A DNA stretch of 64,000 nucleotides from Clostridium folliculivorans (GTDB taxonomy: Bacteria; Bacillota; Clostridia; Clostridiales; Clostridiaceae): contig NZ_BQXY01000002.1 in assembly GCF_024341905.1 (NCBI RefSeq), forward strand, positions 558,001 through 622,000. The letters run 5' to 3'. Both the position numbers and the translations under genes were made by a program. Below the pieces are notes generated by a model, which saw nothing but the letters and a program-made list of their open reading frames with translations, was not told where the DNA came from and made no database searches. Shown here one piece after another: positions 35,271 to 44,298 of this stretch (positions are counted from its first letter, which is position 1; the number at the start of each line of letters is the position of its first letter).

Positions 35271-36914
35271 CTAGCTTTTATTAATTTTATCAGGTGAAAT
35301 CTTAAAAGCATATTTCCAAAGTATTAAATTAGCTATAGATGCTAAAATAATATATACATACACACCGTAATTTATATTAGTACAAAGAAAATGAATTCCT
35401 GCTAGAACCGCCAGTCCTAAAGCTAACATCAAATTTAACATTCCATTTTCTTTAGTACTTCCAAAAGATTCAGAAAAAGGCAAGGTCTTTTTATTAGCTG
35501 CAAAACACATTATATTAAAAATCATTGTATTTAAAAGTACTATGAGCATATCAGGTAATATTCTTAATCCAAAAATAAATACAAAGATTATAGTATCAAC
35601 TAAGAATAAAGGTAAAAACAGCTTTGCTATATATGCTTTTATTGCTCCCTTGAACACTGGCACAAAGCTATTTATAGGCAAAGTTTTATAAATCCACGCT
35701 CCTTTATATCTTTCAGAATACTTTATCATCATCATAACCGTAGGAAGCATCATCCCGCAAAAATATATATAAAAATAAGATTTTCCTTCTGCTACTTTAC
35801 TAAAGCTTGAAAAGCCTATCTGTTGGAATAAGAATATGAATGGAAATATTATAGAGAAGCCTAAGGTAGGATACACTTTCAGCTTAAATTCTCTTTCATT
35901 CTTCATCATATCAGAAGCAAATCTAAAAAACACCCTCTCCTCATTGCTTCTGCAAAGAAGTAGGGAAAGAAGTTGATGTTGCTTCTTGCTCTTTCTTTTA
36001 CCATTCTCAGAATTATTATTTAACTTTTGAAGATTTTTCTCAAAAGCAGGCATTAACTTTATATATATAACCATCGCCATGATCGGAATTACTATTGCCA
36101 TTATAGTAAATATAATAAAAGTGTTATTTATCTCTGATTTTTTAAGCATCTGGAAAGGCGCTGAGAACCAAATTGGTATTATAAAATACTGCCACCATTT
36201 TGGCACGAATTGAATCTGTAAATCCACTATACTAAATAGTCTTCCAAGCAGTTGATAACCTACCATAAGTACCATGGTTAAAGCTATTTGGATGTAGTTT
36301 ATTATATCTTTTAGCTTTTCTCCGTCAAAAAACCTCAAAACTAAGAAATAAACTAAAGAAGTTAGAACAATTATTAGCATATCAATTAGTATTATTAAAA
36401 CTAAGAATATAAGAAAGAACAGAATTCCCTGTTTATATAAGCTAACCAAAAGTGCTGGTCCAACCAAAGCAGCCGTAATATAGAACATATAAAGTGAAAC
36501 ATGAATAGTTTTTGCAAACCTTAAGGTTTTAAGATTAACAGGCTTTGTGCCTACTATACTCTTATCTTTAACATCCAAAAGCACTGAAGAAAAATCAGAA
36601 ATCAAAGAGGTCATTACAAAGAAGGTAATTATGACAAATACAAAACTCATTTGATAGATGTAATTGGTATCCATAATTACAAACGGGATCAGTATGAGCC
36701 CCATTAAAAGATAAATTCCTAAAGATTTAAAGAATTTATTACTGCTAGTATCATCATCTTTCTTGTTACTATTAGAAAAAACAGTGGGAACTCTCCTTCC
36801 ATCCATTATCAATTTAATCTGTAAAATTTTCCTCATAGCTTTATAATCTACGCCTAATTTTTCAAATAAAGCTTTAAATCTATCTAAAAACTTTAAAAAC
36901 TTAAAATCTTTCAT
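35271..36914 (-). CDS. ABC transporter permease (large ABC-2-like)
   Basis: A 547-aa membrane protein with about twelve hydrophobic segments in two halves separated by a basic loop (NGKRKSKKQHQLL). It begins MKDFKFLKFLDRFKALFEKLG. There is no extracellular domain. The cargo is unknown; this type often exports peptides or acts in cell-envelope stress. I use the ATG at 36914 with GAGGTG 7 nt upstream, 4 nt after the ATPase stop; a TTG at 36932 is unlikely. It forms a two-gene unit with the ATPase. Confidence 0.82.
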   Translation of the reverse strand: MKDFKFLKFLDRFKALFEKLGVDYKAMRKILQIKLIMDGRRVPTVFSNSNKKDDDTSSNKFFKSLGIYLLMGLILIPFVIMDTNYIYQMSFVFVIITFFVMTSLISDFSSVLLDVKDKSIVGTKPVNLKTLRFAKTIHVSLYMFYITAALVGPALLVSLYKQGILFFLIFLVLIILIDMLIIVLTSLVYFLVLRFFDGEKLKDIINYIQIALTMVLMVGYQLLGRLFSIVDLQIQFVPKWWQYFIIPIWFSAPFQMLKKSEINNTFIIFTIMAIVIPIMAMVIYIKLMPAFEKNLQKLNNNSENGKRKSKKQHQLLSLLLCRSNEERVFFRFASDMMKNEREFKLKVYPTLGFSIIFPFIFLFQQIGFSSFSKVAEGKSYFYIYFCGMMLPTVMMMIKYSERYKGAWIYKTLPINSFVPVFKGAIKAYIAKLFLPLFLVDTIIFVFIFGLRILPDMLIVLLNTMIFNIMCFAANKKTLPFSESFGSTKENGMLNLMLALGLAVLAGIHFLCTNINYGVYVYIILASIANLILWKYAFKISPDKINKS

Positions 36915-36918
36915 AGGG

Positions 36919-37701
36919 CTACACCTCTTCAACTATAGATACAAATTCTTCTGCAATAGCCTCATAACCATTGAACCCAGTAATTTGGTTAAAGATTTGT
37001 TCTAAGGAGCCCTCCTTAGAATTTTCCTTTAGCTGTTCAAAGCTGCCATCAGCAACAATTTGACCATTATTAAGAAGTATTATTCTATTACTTATCTTCT
37101 CAACTACGTCCATTATATGAGAAGAATAAAATATAGTTTTCCCCTGCTTAGCAAGATGAGACAGAATTTCCTTCACAACCATCACACTGTTTGCATCTAA
37201 CCCACTAAGTGGCTCGTCCAAAAATAATATTTCCGGGTTATGAAGCATACTTGAGATTAGTAATACCTTCTGCTTCATACCTTTAGAATAAGAATTCACT
37301 CTTGAATCGTAAGAATCCCTTATACCAAATATGTCCATCAATCTTTCAGCCTTACTATCGGCTTTCTCATAGGACATTCCATATAATTCTCCGATAAAAG
37401 TAAGATATTCTCTTGCAGTAAGATTGTCATATATTTCAGCTATCTCAGGTACATACCCTATTTTCCTTTTATATTCGAGCCTATCTTTTGAAATATCTTG
37501 ACCTAATACCTTAACCTCTCCTGTATAACCTTCTACAATACCCAAGATTATTTTTATTGTAGTACTCTTTCCAGCTCCATTGGTTCCTATATAACCTATA
37601 ATCTCTCCCTTATGTACTTCTAAATTAATTCCTTTTAAGACCTCCTTGTATCCGTAACTCATACAAAGATTTTTTAGTTCAACCGTAATATTATCATTCA
37701 T
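36919..37701 (-). CDS. ABC transporter ATP-binding protein
   Basis: A 260-aa cytoplasmic ATPase: Walker A GTNGAGKST (about 37-45), signature YSKGMKQKV, Walker B ILFLDEPLSGLD, and switch His in YSSHIMDVV. The signature Ser-Gly pair is Ser-Lys, as in many ABC-2 export ATPases. It partners with the permease 4 nt downstream. AGGGGAG lies upstream of the ATG. Confidence 0.9.
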   Translation of the reverse strand: MNDNITVELKNLCMSYGYKEVLKGINLEVHKGEIIGYIGTNGAGKSTTIKIILGIVEGYTGEVKVLGQDISKDRLEYKRKIGYVPEIAEIYDNLTAREYLTFIGELYGMSYEKADSKAERLMDIFGIRDSYDSRVNSYSKGMKQKVLLISSMLHNPEILFLDEPLSGLDANSVMVVKEILSHLAKQGKTIFYSSHIMDVVEKISNRIILLNNGQIVADGSFEQLKENSKEGSLEQIFNQITGFNGYEAIAEEFVSIVEEV

Positions 37702-37860
37702 AATAACTCCCCTTTTGTGACAAATATGACAATATTACCATAACATTACCAGGAAAATTTTTCAATTACAAAAAAGTAGCAATTTGTATAAAGAAACCTT
37801 TTTATTTTTAAAAATATGTATCCAATTTCACCTTTAAGGAACATTAATATTGATAGAAAA

Positions 37861-37911
37861 GTCGCTGAAGCGACCTCCATTCAGCGTTTTTTATGCATCC
37901 ATCTTTCCTAA
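37861..37911 (+). repeat. Partial R2 repeat
   Basis: GTCGCTGAAGCGACC...TTCAGCG with six T, then ATGCATCCATCTTTCC. The right half of the core is missing. This is the only recognisable item in the 37702-38086 gap. Confidence 0.55.
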
Positions 37912-38086
37912 TAACATTTATGTAGAATTCTTATAACGAAAATATTTAACATTTTAAATTTAATAATATTTAAAATGTTAAAATGAAAACTTTTTAAATA
38001 TAAAAATATATAACTTTTTAAAAATTTATACATAAAATCAGGGTTTGAATTGATTTTAGTATCATTATTTGCACATTAAAAATAGC

Positions 38087-38542
38087 CTATACTTCTACCT
38101 CAACTTTTTCTACTAGTTTATTTAATGTAATCACTCTATCTTCTCCTAAAATACCTATTGCAGCATTGAACAAATACTTATCCTCAGTTACCAATATCAA
38201 GTTACTATCTAAATGACAGGTATACAAAAGTGATAGATCATTTTGCGATAATTTATTTTTATTATCAACATAGGTATTACCATTCTTAGTATGCTTTATA
38301 TTCAAGGTAGAGTAGAACTTATTAATTTCATGTCTATCAGTTTCTATTATAAAAAATATCAATTTACAAAATCTATCTGATAATACTTGTTGGCCCTTAT
38401 ATAGGCGCATCTCTTTTATAACAAGTTCCTCACTTACCTCTCTTGAGATTCTAAGCTTTTTTTCTTCTATAAGCTTATCAATAACAAAAGGATACTGGTT
38501 CCAAAGTCCTATTACAGCATTTGTATCTAATAAGTACTCCAT
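38087..38542 (-). CDS. PIN-domain protein (possible RNase)
   Basis: A 151-aa protein of PIN-like fold: N-terminal MEYLLDTNAVIGLW carries the first acidic residue, a middle Glu lies in SEELVIKE, and LSQNDLSLLYTCHLDSNLIL followed by VTEDKYL supplies the C-terminal acidic residues. PIN proteins are often Mg2+-dependent RNases of toxin-antitoxin pairs, but no antitoxin-like ORF is visible next to it. The start is the ATG at 38542, with AAAGGAG 11 nt upstream. Confidence 0.78.
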   Translation of the reverse strand: MEYLLDTNAVIGLWNQYPFVIDKLIEEKKLRISREVSEELVIKEMRLYKGQQVLSDRFCKLIFFIIETDRHEINKFYSTLNIKHTKNGNTYVDNKNKLSQNDLSLLYTCHLDSNLILVTEDKYLFNAAIGILGEDRVITLNKLVEKVEVEV

Positions 38543-38660
38543 AATAATCACTACTCCTTTAATATTGATATATTAATCTCTCTTATATAGCTTATTATTC
38601 ATCTAATTACAAGATTGATACAATCTATAGATAAAATTATAAAAAGCTAGTAAAGTAGTT

Positions 38661-38715
38661 GTAATTACAAGGTTTAGCTAGCTCAAAATTTTTATATTTT
38701 CTTTACAGTAAAAAA
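38661..38715 (-). repeat. R4 repeat copy beginning at a terminator
   Basis: The minus strand runs TTTTTTACTGTAAAGAAAA, TATAAAAATTTTGAGCTAGC and TAAACCTTGTAATTAC, starting in the terminator T-run. Confidence 0.7.
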
Positions 38716-38751
38716 TGCCTTTGAAAAGCTGCTTTCTGCTTTCAAGGCATT
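38710..38751 (-). terminator. Terminator of the 38.9-44 kb ABC/kinase operon
   Basis: The minus strand has AATGCCTTGAAAGCAG / GCTTTTCAAAGGCATT with loop and six U. Confidence 0.9.
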
Positions 38752-38759
38752 ACTATATA

Positions 38760-38890
38760 GATAAACTACTTCAGTCATTAAACTCCATATAAAGATTGCT
38801 TTTAAAATGATTTATATTTCGAACAAAATTTATAAATAAAATCATTAATTAGAAATAACTATTTTTTTATAACTTCAATTGTGTAGTACT
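38760..38890. repeat. Degenerate R3-like segment
   Basis: GATAAACTACTTCAGTCATT, then AAACTCCATAT, closely matches the left part of the 22126 copy. The right end (AACTTCAATTGTGTAGTAC) is only weakly similar. Confidence 0.35.
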
Positions 38891-38921
38891 ATGCGTTAAC
38901 TGAAGGTAGCGAGTTAATAGA

Positions 38922-39827
38922 CTAATTAATAGCTTGAAAACTACAGCATATATTAAACATATCTTCCTTAATATCTGATGAAATGGTTCCATTCATCTTT
39001 TCCACTAAACCTTTTACAATGGCTAACCCTAAGCCTGTCCCCATGCCTGAACGTGTTTTATCAGCCATATAAAACCTATCAAATATATTTTCTAAGTCTT
39101 CTTCAGTTAAGTTCGTAAAAGTATTACTAACAGTAAGTAGCATTCCGTCCTTTTCTTCTTTTAACGATATATCTATTTTATCTTTTGCGTATTTTATAGC
39201 ATTGGAGAGCAAGTTTTCGATTATTCGCTCCAATGATTTCTTTTCTGCTATAACATAAAGGTTGTTATTGGGTATACTTATATTTGGACTAATATTTCTT
39301 TCAGCAAAATCAGCATATCTTCCTAATATAATTTCTTGCAATATTTTATTTATATTTAACTTTTCCATATTAAGTTCATAATCCAAAGACTCAATTAATG
39401 ATAATTCATAAAAATCATTTAATAGAGTTTCCAGTGACTTAGCTCTGTTCTCAGCTATTTCTATATATTCCTTTTTCTCATTTTCGCTAAGTTCATCTAG
39501 CTTCAAAAATTGAAGATACCCAATAATTGATGTGAGTGGAGTCCTCAGGTCATGGGACATATTTGCTATTGTTTGCTTCAAGTCATTTTCAACCTTCATT
39601 CTTTCAGCTTCACTTTGTTTTCTTATAACGATGGTTTTATTTATTTCTTCTGCCAAAAGTTCAATCTTTTTATTAGACAACCCAATGGTGATTTTTCCAG
39701 CCGATTTACTTTTGTTAACCTCTGAAAGTTGCTTTATTAAGCTTGATATCTGGCTTTCAGAATAAAACAACTTATATATTAAAAAGATTATTATGCTTGA
39801 GAAAGCCAAACCTAAAAATAACATCAT
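38922..39827 (-). CDS. Sensor histidine kinase with short input region
   Basis: A 301-aa membrane kinase: one N-terminal helix (about 3-20), a short coiled linker, HisKA with IANMSHDLRTPLTSIIGYLQ (phospho-His about 92), then N-box LLSNAIKYAKD and GTGLGLAIVKGLVEK. There is no extracytoplasmic sensor domain, as in intramembrane-sensing or antimicrobial-peptide kinases. It is the last gene of a minus-strand cluster with two ATPases and three permeases. Its probable partner is the OmpR-type regulator at 44296, at the other end of the cluster. Confidence 0.9.
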   Translation of the reverse strand: MMLFLGLAFSSIIIFLIYKLFYSESQISSLIKQLSEVNKSKSAGKITIGLSNKKIELLAEEINKTIVIRKQSEAERMKVENDLKQTIANMSHDLRTPLTSIIGYLQFLKLDELSENEKKEYIEIAENRAKSLETLLNDFYELSLIESLDYELNMEKLNINKILQEIILGRYADFAERNISPNISIPNNNLYVIAEKKSLERIIENLLSNAIKYAKDKIDISLKEEKDGMLLTVSNTFTNLTEEDLENIFDRFYMADKTRSGMGTGLGLAIVKGLVEKMNGTISSDIKEDMFNICCSFQAIN

Positions 39828-39849
39828 ACTCCTGCCTTCCAGTATTTTT

Positions 39850-40596
39850 TTACTTAATGTTCAATTTTTTAAACATATAATTAGTAAGCGATATACATAA
39901 GCATATAGTTACTAAGCCTATTATAAGTGCTCGTAAATACTCCATTCCTCCGGCACCATCTCTTGTTATAAGTTCAGCTTGAGATAATAGAAAATTATCG
40001 TAGATGACTCCTGTCGCCAAATAGCGAATGTATATTATATTCATAACTCTAAATACAAAATCCAACGAAATAATCACACCTATATTAATGATAGGACTTT
40101 TGGACACAAATATAACTAATAAACTAATACTAGCGGTAGCCATTTGTAGGATAATCATAGTAAAAACTAAGCTTATTAAGTTTATAAAGTTTAAGGCATT
40201 GAATCCAGCTGCATAGCCATTTCTAAATGTATTTATTATTGTAACTACTACGGGACTTATAAAATTTATAAATATACAGCCAATAAAGTAGACTATAGCT
40301 TTAGATATAATGATGTCTCTTCTTTTATGTCCATAGGCTATTAAGTTTTTTATATAACCAGAAGTAAATTCAATGCCAATAAAATCTGCTGAAAAAATTC
40401 CGATAAATAAAGTAGACGCCAAAGTAGATTGAATAAAAAACATATAGGTTAGAGTGTCCTTACCATTATATTGTTTTAATCTTTCAGAAAAAAAATAAAC
40501 AACAATTGCTTGTAGCAAGGATATCAATATAAGAAAGTAGAGGGATTTAGATCTCTTAAGCTTATAAAATTCCATCTCTAATAAATTAAACATCAT
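39850..40596 (-). CDS. ABC-2 type permease (lantibiotic-protection-like)
   Basis: A 248-aa membrane protein with six hydrophobic segments. N-terminal LLEMEFYKLKRSKSLYFLIL, FIGIFSADFIGIEFTSGYIK and NLIAYGHKRRDIIISKAIVY are typical of BcrB/lantibiotic-immunity-type ABC-2 permeases. The start overlaps the ATPase gene end by 11 nt; ATGATG gives two adjacent choices. It pairs with the ATPase at 40586. Confidence 0.83.
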   Translation of the reverse strand: MMFNLLEMEFYKLKRSKSLYFLILISLLQAIVVYFFSERLKQYNGKDTLTYMFFIQSTLASTLFIGIFSADFIGIEFTSGYIKNLIAYGHKRRDIIISKAIVYFIGCIFINFISPVVVTIINTFRNGYAAGFNALNFINLISLVFTMIILQMATASISLLVIFVSKSPIINIGVIISLDFVFRVMNIIYIRYLATGVIYDNFLLSQAELITRDGAGGMEYLRALIIGLVTICLCISLTNYMFKKLNIK

Positions 40597-41509
40597 CTTC
40601 TCTCCCTATTACACTAGAAAAATAACTCTCCAATTCTTCTCCCATTGGCATAATCTGTTCTACCCTAATTCCTTCCTTTACTAAAGTCTCTGTAACTTTC
40701 CCTGTTTCATCTATATAATCATATAAATTTATGATATTATCTGGCAGAATATTGTACTCTGTTGTATTTAACTTTTTACTAAGAATAACTGCAGCATTTG
40801 CAACACTATCTACCTTGATATGAACATATTTTTTACACCTGACCTTTAATTCCTGAAGTGTCAATTGCTGCACTAACTTACCTTTATGGATTATTCCATA
40901 ATAATTTGCAAGATGATAAAGCTCTCCTAGCATATGGCTCGAAATAAGTATTGTAATCCCGTATTCTCTACATAACTTTTTTAGTAGCTCTCTTATCTCT
41001 ATGACTTTAATTGGATCTAACCCATTTATAGGCTCATCTAAAATCAAAAACTCAGGATCTCCAAGTAATGCCATAGCTATTGCAACTCTTTGCTTACTTC
41101 CTAAGGATAAGTCTTTTACTTTCTTCTTCTTTAATTCAATAAGACCTACCATACCTAGTGTTTTATCTATTGAGGCTATCCCTGGTATACCCTTTTGAAT
41201 CCTATTAATATTCATATTTTCATAAACAGATCTATTTTCATAAAGTGCTGGTTTTTCTATGATGGTTCCAATTCTTCTTCTTTGTACCTCGATTTTAGCT
41301 TTTTCAGACTCTCCAAAAAGCTCTATACTACCACTATCAGGAATAGATAGACCAGATATAATTTTAAGCAGTGTACTTTTTCCCGCTCCATTTAAACCAA
41401 TTAGACCATAGATTTGTCCTTTTTTTATAGTCATGCTTATATCTTTAAGTACATTTAAATTCTTATACTTTTTTGTTATATTGTTTAGCTTTAATACAGT
41501 ATCACTCAT
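40586..41509 (-). CDS. ABC transporter ATP-binding protein (BcrA-like)
   Basis: A 307-aa ATPase. Walker A is GLNGAGKST (about 38-46), signature LSLGSKQRVAIAMALLG, Walker B FLILDEPINGLD, with a ~90-residue C-terminal extension ending in an acidic tail. This is the layout of bacitracin/lantibiotic-resistance ATPases. I use the ATG at 41509 with AAAGGA 7 nt upstream; the in-frame start at 41545 lies in the R3 repeat. Confidence 0.9.
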   Translation of the reverse strand: MSDTVLKLNNITKKYKNLNVLKDISMTIKKGQIYGLIGLNGAGKSTLLKIISGLSIPDSGSIELFGESEKAKIEVQRRRIGTIIEKPALYENRSVYENMNINRIQKGIPGIASIDKTLGMVGLIELKKKKVKDLSLGSKQRVAIAMALLGDPEFLILDEPINGLDPIKVIEIRELLKKLCREYGITILISSHMLGELYHLANYYGIIHKGKLVQQLTLQELKVRCKKYVHIKVDSVANAAVILSKKLNTTEYNILPDNIINLYDYIDETGKVTETLVKEGIRVEQIMPMGEELESYFSSVIGREDDV

Positions 41510-41525
41510 AATGCAATCCTTTATA

Positions 41526-41620
41526 GGTGTACCACTATGTAACAAAATTTAATTTTTAAAATTCTCTCACCAAAACCTGTAATAGTTTTAAAAATAGATT
41601 TCTGATCAAAGTGGTACATC
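41526..41620. repeat. R3 repeat copy between ABC genes
   Basis: GGTGTACCACTATG at the left and AAAGTGGTACATC at the right, with inner ATTTTTAAAA / TTTTAAAAAT. It sits within an operon, between a permease and the next ATPase. Confidence 0.7.
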
Positions 41621-41621
41621 T

Positions 41622-42329
41622 TTATAAACTTTTTTTATTTATTATAACACAAGTAATGACAAAAAATAACAGACCACAACTTATCATAATTATTGCCTGA
41701 TAAAAAGTATAATGACCTACAAAAAATCCTGTGTTTGCTATATAGAACGGTAACTGTTCTATTACTTTAGTCAAAACTTCACTTCTTTTAGATTCTAAAG
41801 CTTGACTAAAAAGTACCAGTATCAAATCAAAATACAAAATGTAGCCAATAACTCCAGTGATTATAAAATTAGAAGTTATGGTTGAAATCATAAGTATAAA
41901 AGAGCCTATGGTGAAGGAATAAATTAAAAATGTACACAAATGAGTAAGCAGTGCTCGTATTTCAAAGGTTCTGCCTACTACTTCTGTTAGTTCATAAAAT
42001 ACTAGACACATAACCGAAATAAATATAATGCTAACTAATTTAGAAATTATTATTTCCCTTCTGCTAAATATTCCTGTAAAAATCATTCTATCAGTTTTAT
42101 TAGAAAATTCCTGTGTTAATGAAACACTACTAAAAACCAGAATAATGTATGGAATTGTTTGAAGGAAGGTCTCTGGAATGGTAGATAAATGTGATTCACT
42201 AGTAAAATATATCAAAACATAATAGCCTAAAAATGATAACGCAGTCAAGATAACTAAAGAAATTATTAACTCTCTTATAAATTTTTTTCTTTTTATTTCA
42301 AGTGTAGCAACCTTTAAAAGTCTATCCAT
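41622..42329 (-). CDS. ABC-2 type permease
   Basis: A 235-aa membrane protein with six hydrophobic segments, starting MDRLLKVATLEIKRKKFIRE. ELTEVVGRTFEIRALLTH lies in a central loop. The N-terminus resembles its neighbour at 42347 (MDRLLKTAYLNVKN), so the two are probably paralogues forming a heterodimeric permease. GAGAGGAG lies 7 nt before the ATG. It would be energised by the ATPase at 43089. Confidence 0.82.
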   Translation of the reverse strand: MDRLLKVATLEIKRKKFIRELIISLVILTALSFLGYYVLIYFTSESHLSTIPETFLQTIPYIILVFSSVSLTQEFSNKTDRMIFTGIFSRREIIISKLVSIIFISVMCLVFYELTEVVGRTFEIRALLTHLCTFLIYSFTIGSFILMISTITSNFIITGVIGYILYFDLILVLFSQALESKRSEVLTKVIEQLPFYIANTGFFVGHYTFYQAIIMISCGLLFFVITCVIINKKSL

Positions 42330-42346
42330 AATAAACTCCTCTCTTA

Positions 42347-43087
42347 TTACTTTATTTCTCTTCTGTTAATCACAACAGTAGTAATTAAGAAAAATACTAG
42401 TGCCCAGATTAAATTTATCAGTACAGCTCTTATTGTATACATGCCTTGATTTAATGCGGATACATTATAAAAAGGTGTTATCATATATCCCCATAACTTA
42501 TCTTTTAATTCTGGATTTCTGTAAACTAACATTGTTATACCAGAGGTATAAAAATTAATCATTGCTAAAAATAATATATAAAATAATATGGACTTACTTT
42601 CATTAAAACTTATAGATACTATGAGTATCATGATGCTTCCCATAGTTAAGGTTGTAACTACATAAGTTATAAACATTTGTATATGTGAATATGCCAAAAA
42701 TCCTGTGATACCTATTTTTGAGTACAATAATATAGAAGCTAGAATATTATTTATTTCTGCAACTACAAAGAAGGCCAAAGCTAGCATCAGAAGTGATATG
42801 AATTTTGATAACATTATTTCTATCCTATTGAAGATTCCAGTAAAAACAGTTTTGCTAGTATTAAATCTAATATCATCTCTCAAAAGACATACTGCTCCAT
42901 ATAGCATTATTACAAACAAAAAACGCTCAAATTCAAAACTATAACCTTCGAGATCGTATTTAGGAGGATGCACAACCAGGACCCATAACATTGAGTATCC
43001 AAAAGCAGCTATTATTCCTAATAATAATTCCTTTGTACTCAAAACATTTTTTACATTTAGATATGCTGTTTTCAATAACCTATCCAT
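42347..43087 (-). CDS. ABC-2 type permease
   Basis: A 246-aa membrane protein with six hydrophobic segments; it begins MDRLLKTAYLNVKNVLSTKE and contains FNTSKTVFTGIFNRIEIMLS, matching FSNKTDRMIFTGIFSRREII of the next permease. It follows the ATPase gene with 1 nt between, and precedes its paralogue by 17 nt. GAGGGGGG lies 6 nt upstream of the ATG. Confidence 0.82.
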   Translation of the reverse strand: MDRLLKTAYLNVKNVLSTKELLLGIIAAFGYSMLWVLVVHPPKYDLEGYSFEFERFLFVIMLYGAVCLLRDDIRFNTSKTVFTGIFNRIEIMLSKFISLLMLALAFFVVAEINNILASILLYSKIGITGFLAYSHIQMFITYVVTTLTMGSIMILIVSISFNESKSILFYILFLAMINFYTSGITMLVYRNPELKDKLWGYMITPFYNVSALNQGMYTIRAVLINLIWALVFFLITTVVINRREIK

Positions 43088-43088
43088 T

Positions 43089-43991
43089 TTATTCCCCCCT
43101 CATTGTATCCAAATACTTTTTCTCCAAGCTATCTTTAACTTCATATACACTCCTTAGTGGTATATCAGCTTTACTTATACTGGAAACTAGATTTTCCAGA
43201 TCCTCTGTGTTGATTTTACATTGAATTTGATCTTTATCTATAACTTTATAACTTAAGTTTCTTTCATTTAAAAAAGACTCTAAAGCTTCTATTTTACTTG
43301 TTACAAAAGATACTGTACCACCATCCTCACTATATCTATTTAAACTTTCAATCTTAATTATCTTTCCCTGTTGTATAAACACAACCTTATCACACATAAG
43401 CTCAATTTCAGAAAGGATATGACTTGATATTAGCACTGCTGTATTTTTTTCTTTAGCAAGTTGCTTTATAAACTTTCTCAGCTTAGGAACTATTGCTGGA
43501 TCTAACCCATTTGTTGGTTCATCTAGTATTAAAAGCGGCGGGTAAGTTAATACAGCCTGAGCAACACCTAGTCTTTGTTTCATTCCTAAAGAATACTGCT
43601 TAACTTTCTTATGAACATAATCCTCAATCCCAACACTTTTTACTATTTCGTCTATTTCGCTTTTATCTCTCATACCAGAAATCTCAGCAAAGAATAATAA
43701 GTTTTCATATCCAGTTAAATTAGGATAAAACCCTGGTGTCTCTATAACACAGCCTACTGACTTTGTTTTTTTCCTTTTTGAAGTCTTTATATTCTCATTT
43801 TCTATAAATACATCACCACTATAATTTTTTATAAGCCCAGTAATAATCTTCATGAGCGTTGTCTTTCCCGCACCATTTGGCCCTACAAGTCCTATAATCT
43901 CCCCTTGATTTACCGAAAGATTAACACCTTCAAGAACATTCTTTCTTCCATATTCTTTAGTTATTTTTTCTACTGTTAAAACCTTATTCAT
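43089..43991 (-). CDS. ABC transporter ATP-binding protein (BcrA-like)
   Basis: A 300-aa ATPase with Walker A GPNGAGKTT, signature YSLGMKQRLGVAQAVL, Walker B LLILDEPTNGLD, switch SSHILSEI and a ~90-residue C-terminal extension. The start is the ATG at 43991 with GGAGG 9 nt upstream; an in-frame start at 44024 would run through that site. It is first of a continuous block with two permeases, and paralogous to the ATPase at 40586. Confidence 0.9.
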   Translation of the reverse strand: MNKVLTVEKITKEYGRKNVLEGVNLSVNQGEIIGLVGPNGAGKTTLMKIITGLIKNYSGDVFIENENIKTSKRKKTKSVGCVIETPGFYPNLTGYENLLFFAEISGMRDKSEIDEIVKSVGIEDYVHKKVKQYSLGMKQRLGVAQAVLTYPPLLILDEPTNGLDPAIVPKLRKFIKQLAKEKNTAVLISSHILSEIELMCDKVVFIQQGKIIKIESLNRYSEDGGTVSFVTSKIEALESFLNERNLSYKVIDKDQIQCKINTEDLENLVSSISKADIPLRSVYEVKDSLEKKYLDTMRGE

Positions 43992-44057
43992 AGCTTGATT
44001 CCTCCAAACTTTATATTTAATCAATTATTATGCTTTTAAAGGGTTCCTATGTCGAAA

Positions 44058-44122
44058 CTTAATTTATACTTGTTCAAAAATCGCGGCTTCTGGGGATTTT
44101 CGGACATGTATAAATTAATAGT
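44058..44122. repeat. Isolated 65-nt hairpin
   Basis: CTTAATTTATAC pairs with GTATAAATTAA, and TGTTCAAAAATC with GATTTTCGGACA, around a GC-richer loop (GCGGCTTCTGGG). The sequence is unlike the other repeat families. It lies between the regulator gene and the first ATPase. Confidence 0.5.
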
Positions 44123-44142
44123 TGAGCTAGGAAGCCTATAAA

Positions 44143-44236
44143 GATGTACCGTTTCAATCCTAAAGACATTTTTAAAGTTTCTCTTAGTGTAAGTTGAAAA
44201 TTTGAAAATATAAATTTTCTTATTAATCGTTACATC
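44143..44236. repeat. Degenerate R3 repeat copy
   Basis: GATGTACCGTTTCAATCC at the left, ATTTTTAAAGTTTCTCTTAG and TTTGAAAATATAAATTTTC inside, GTTACATC at the right. Confidence 0.6.
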
Positions 44237-44256
44237 AATATTCTATAATTGATAAA

Positions 44257-44298
44257 ATAAAAAAACTTAAAGGAATCCTTAAGAAAACCTTAAGTTCA
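44257..44298 (-). terminator. Terminator overlapping the end of the response regulator gene
   Basis: The minus strand has AACTTAAGG / CCTTTAAGTT and seven U, starting at the stop codon. It would separate regulator expression from the downstream ABC genes. Confidence 0.75.
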
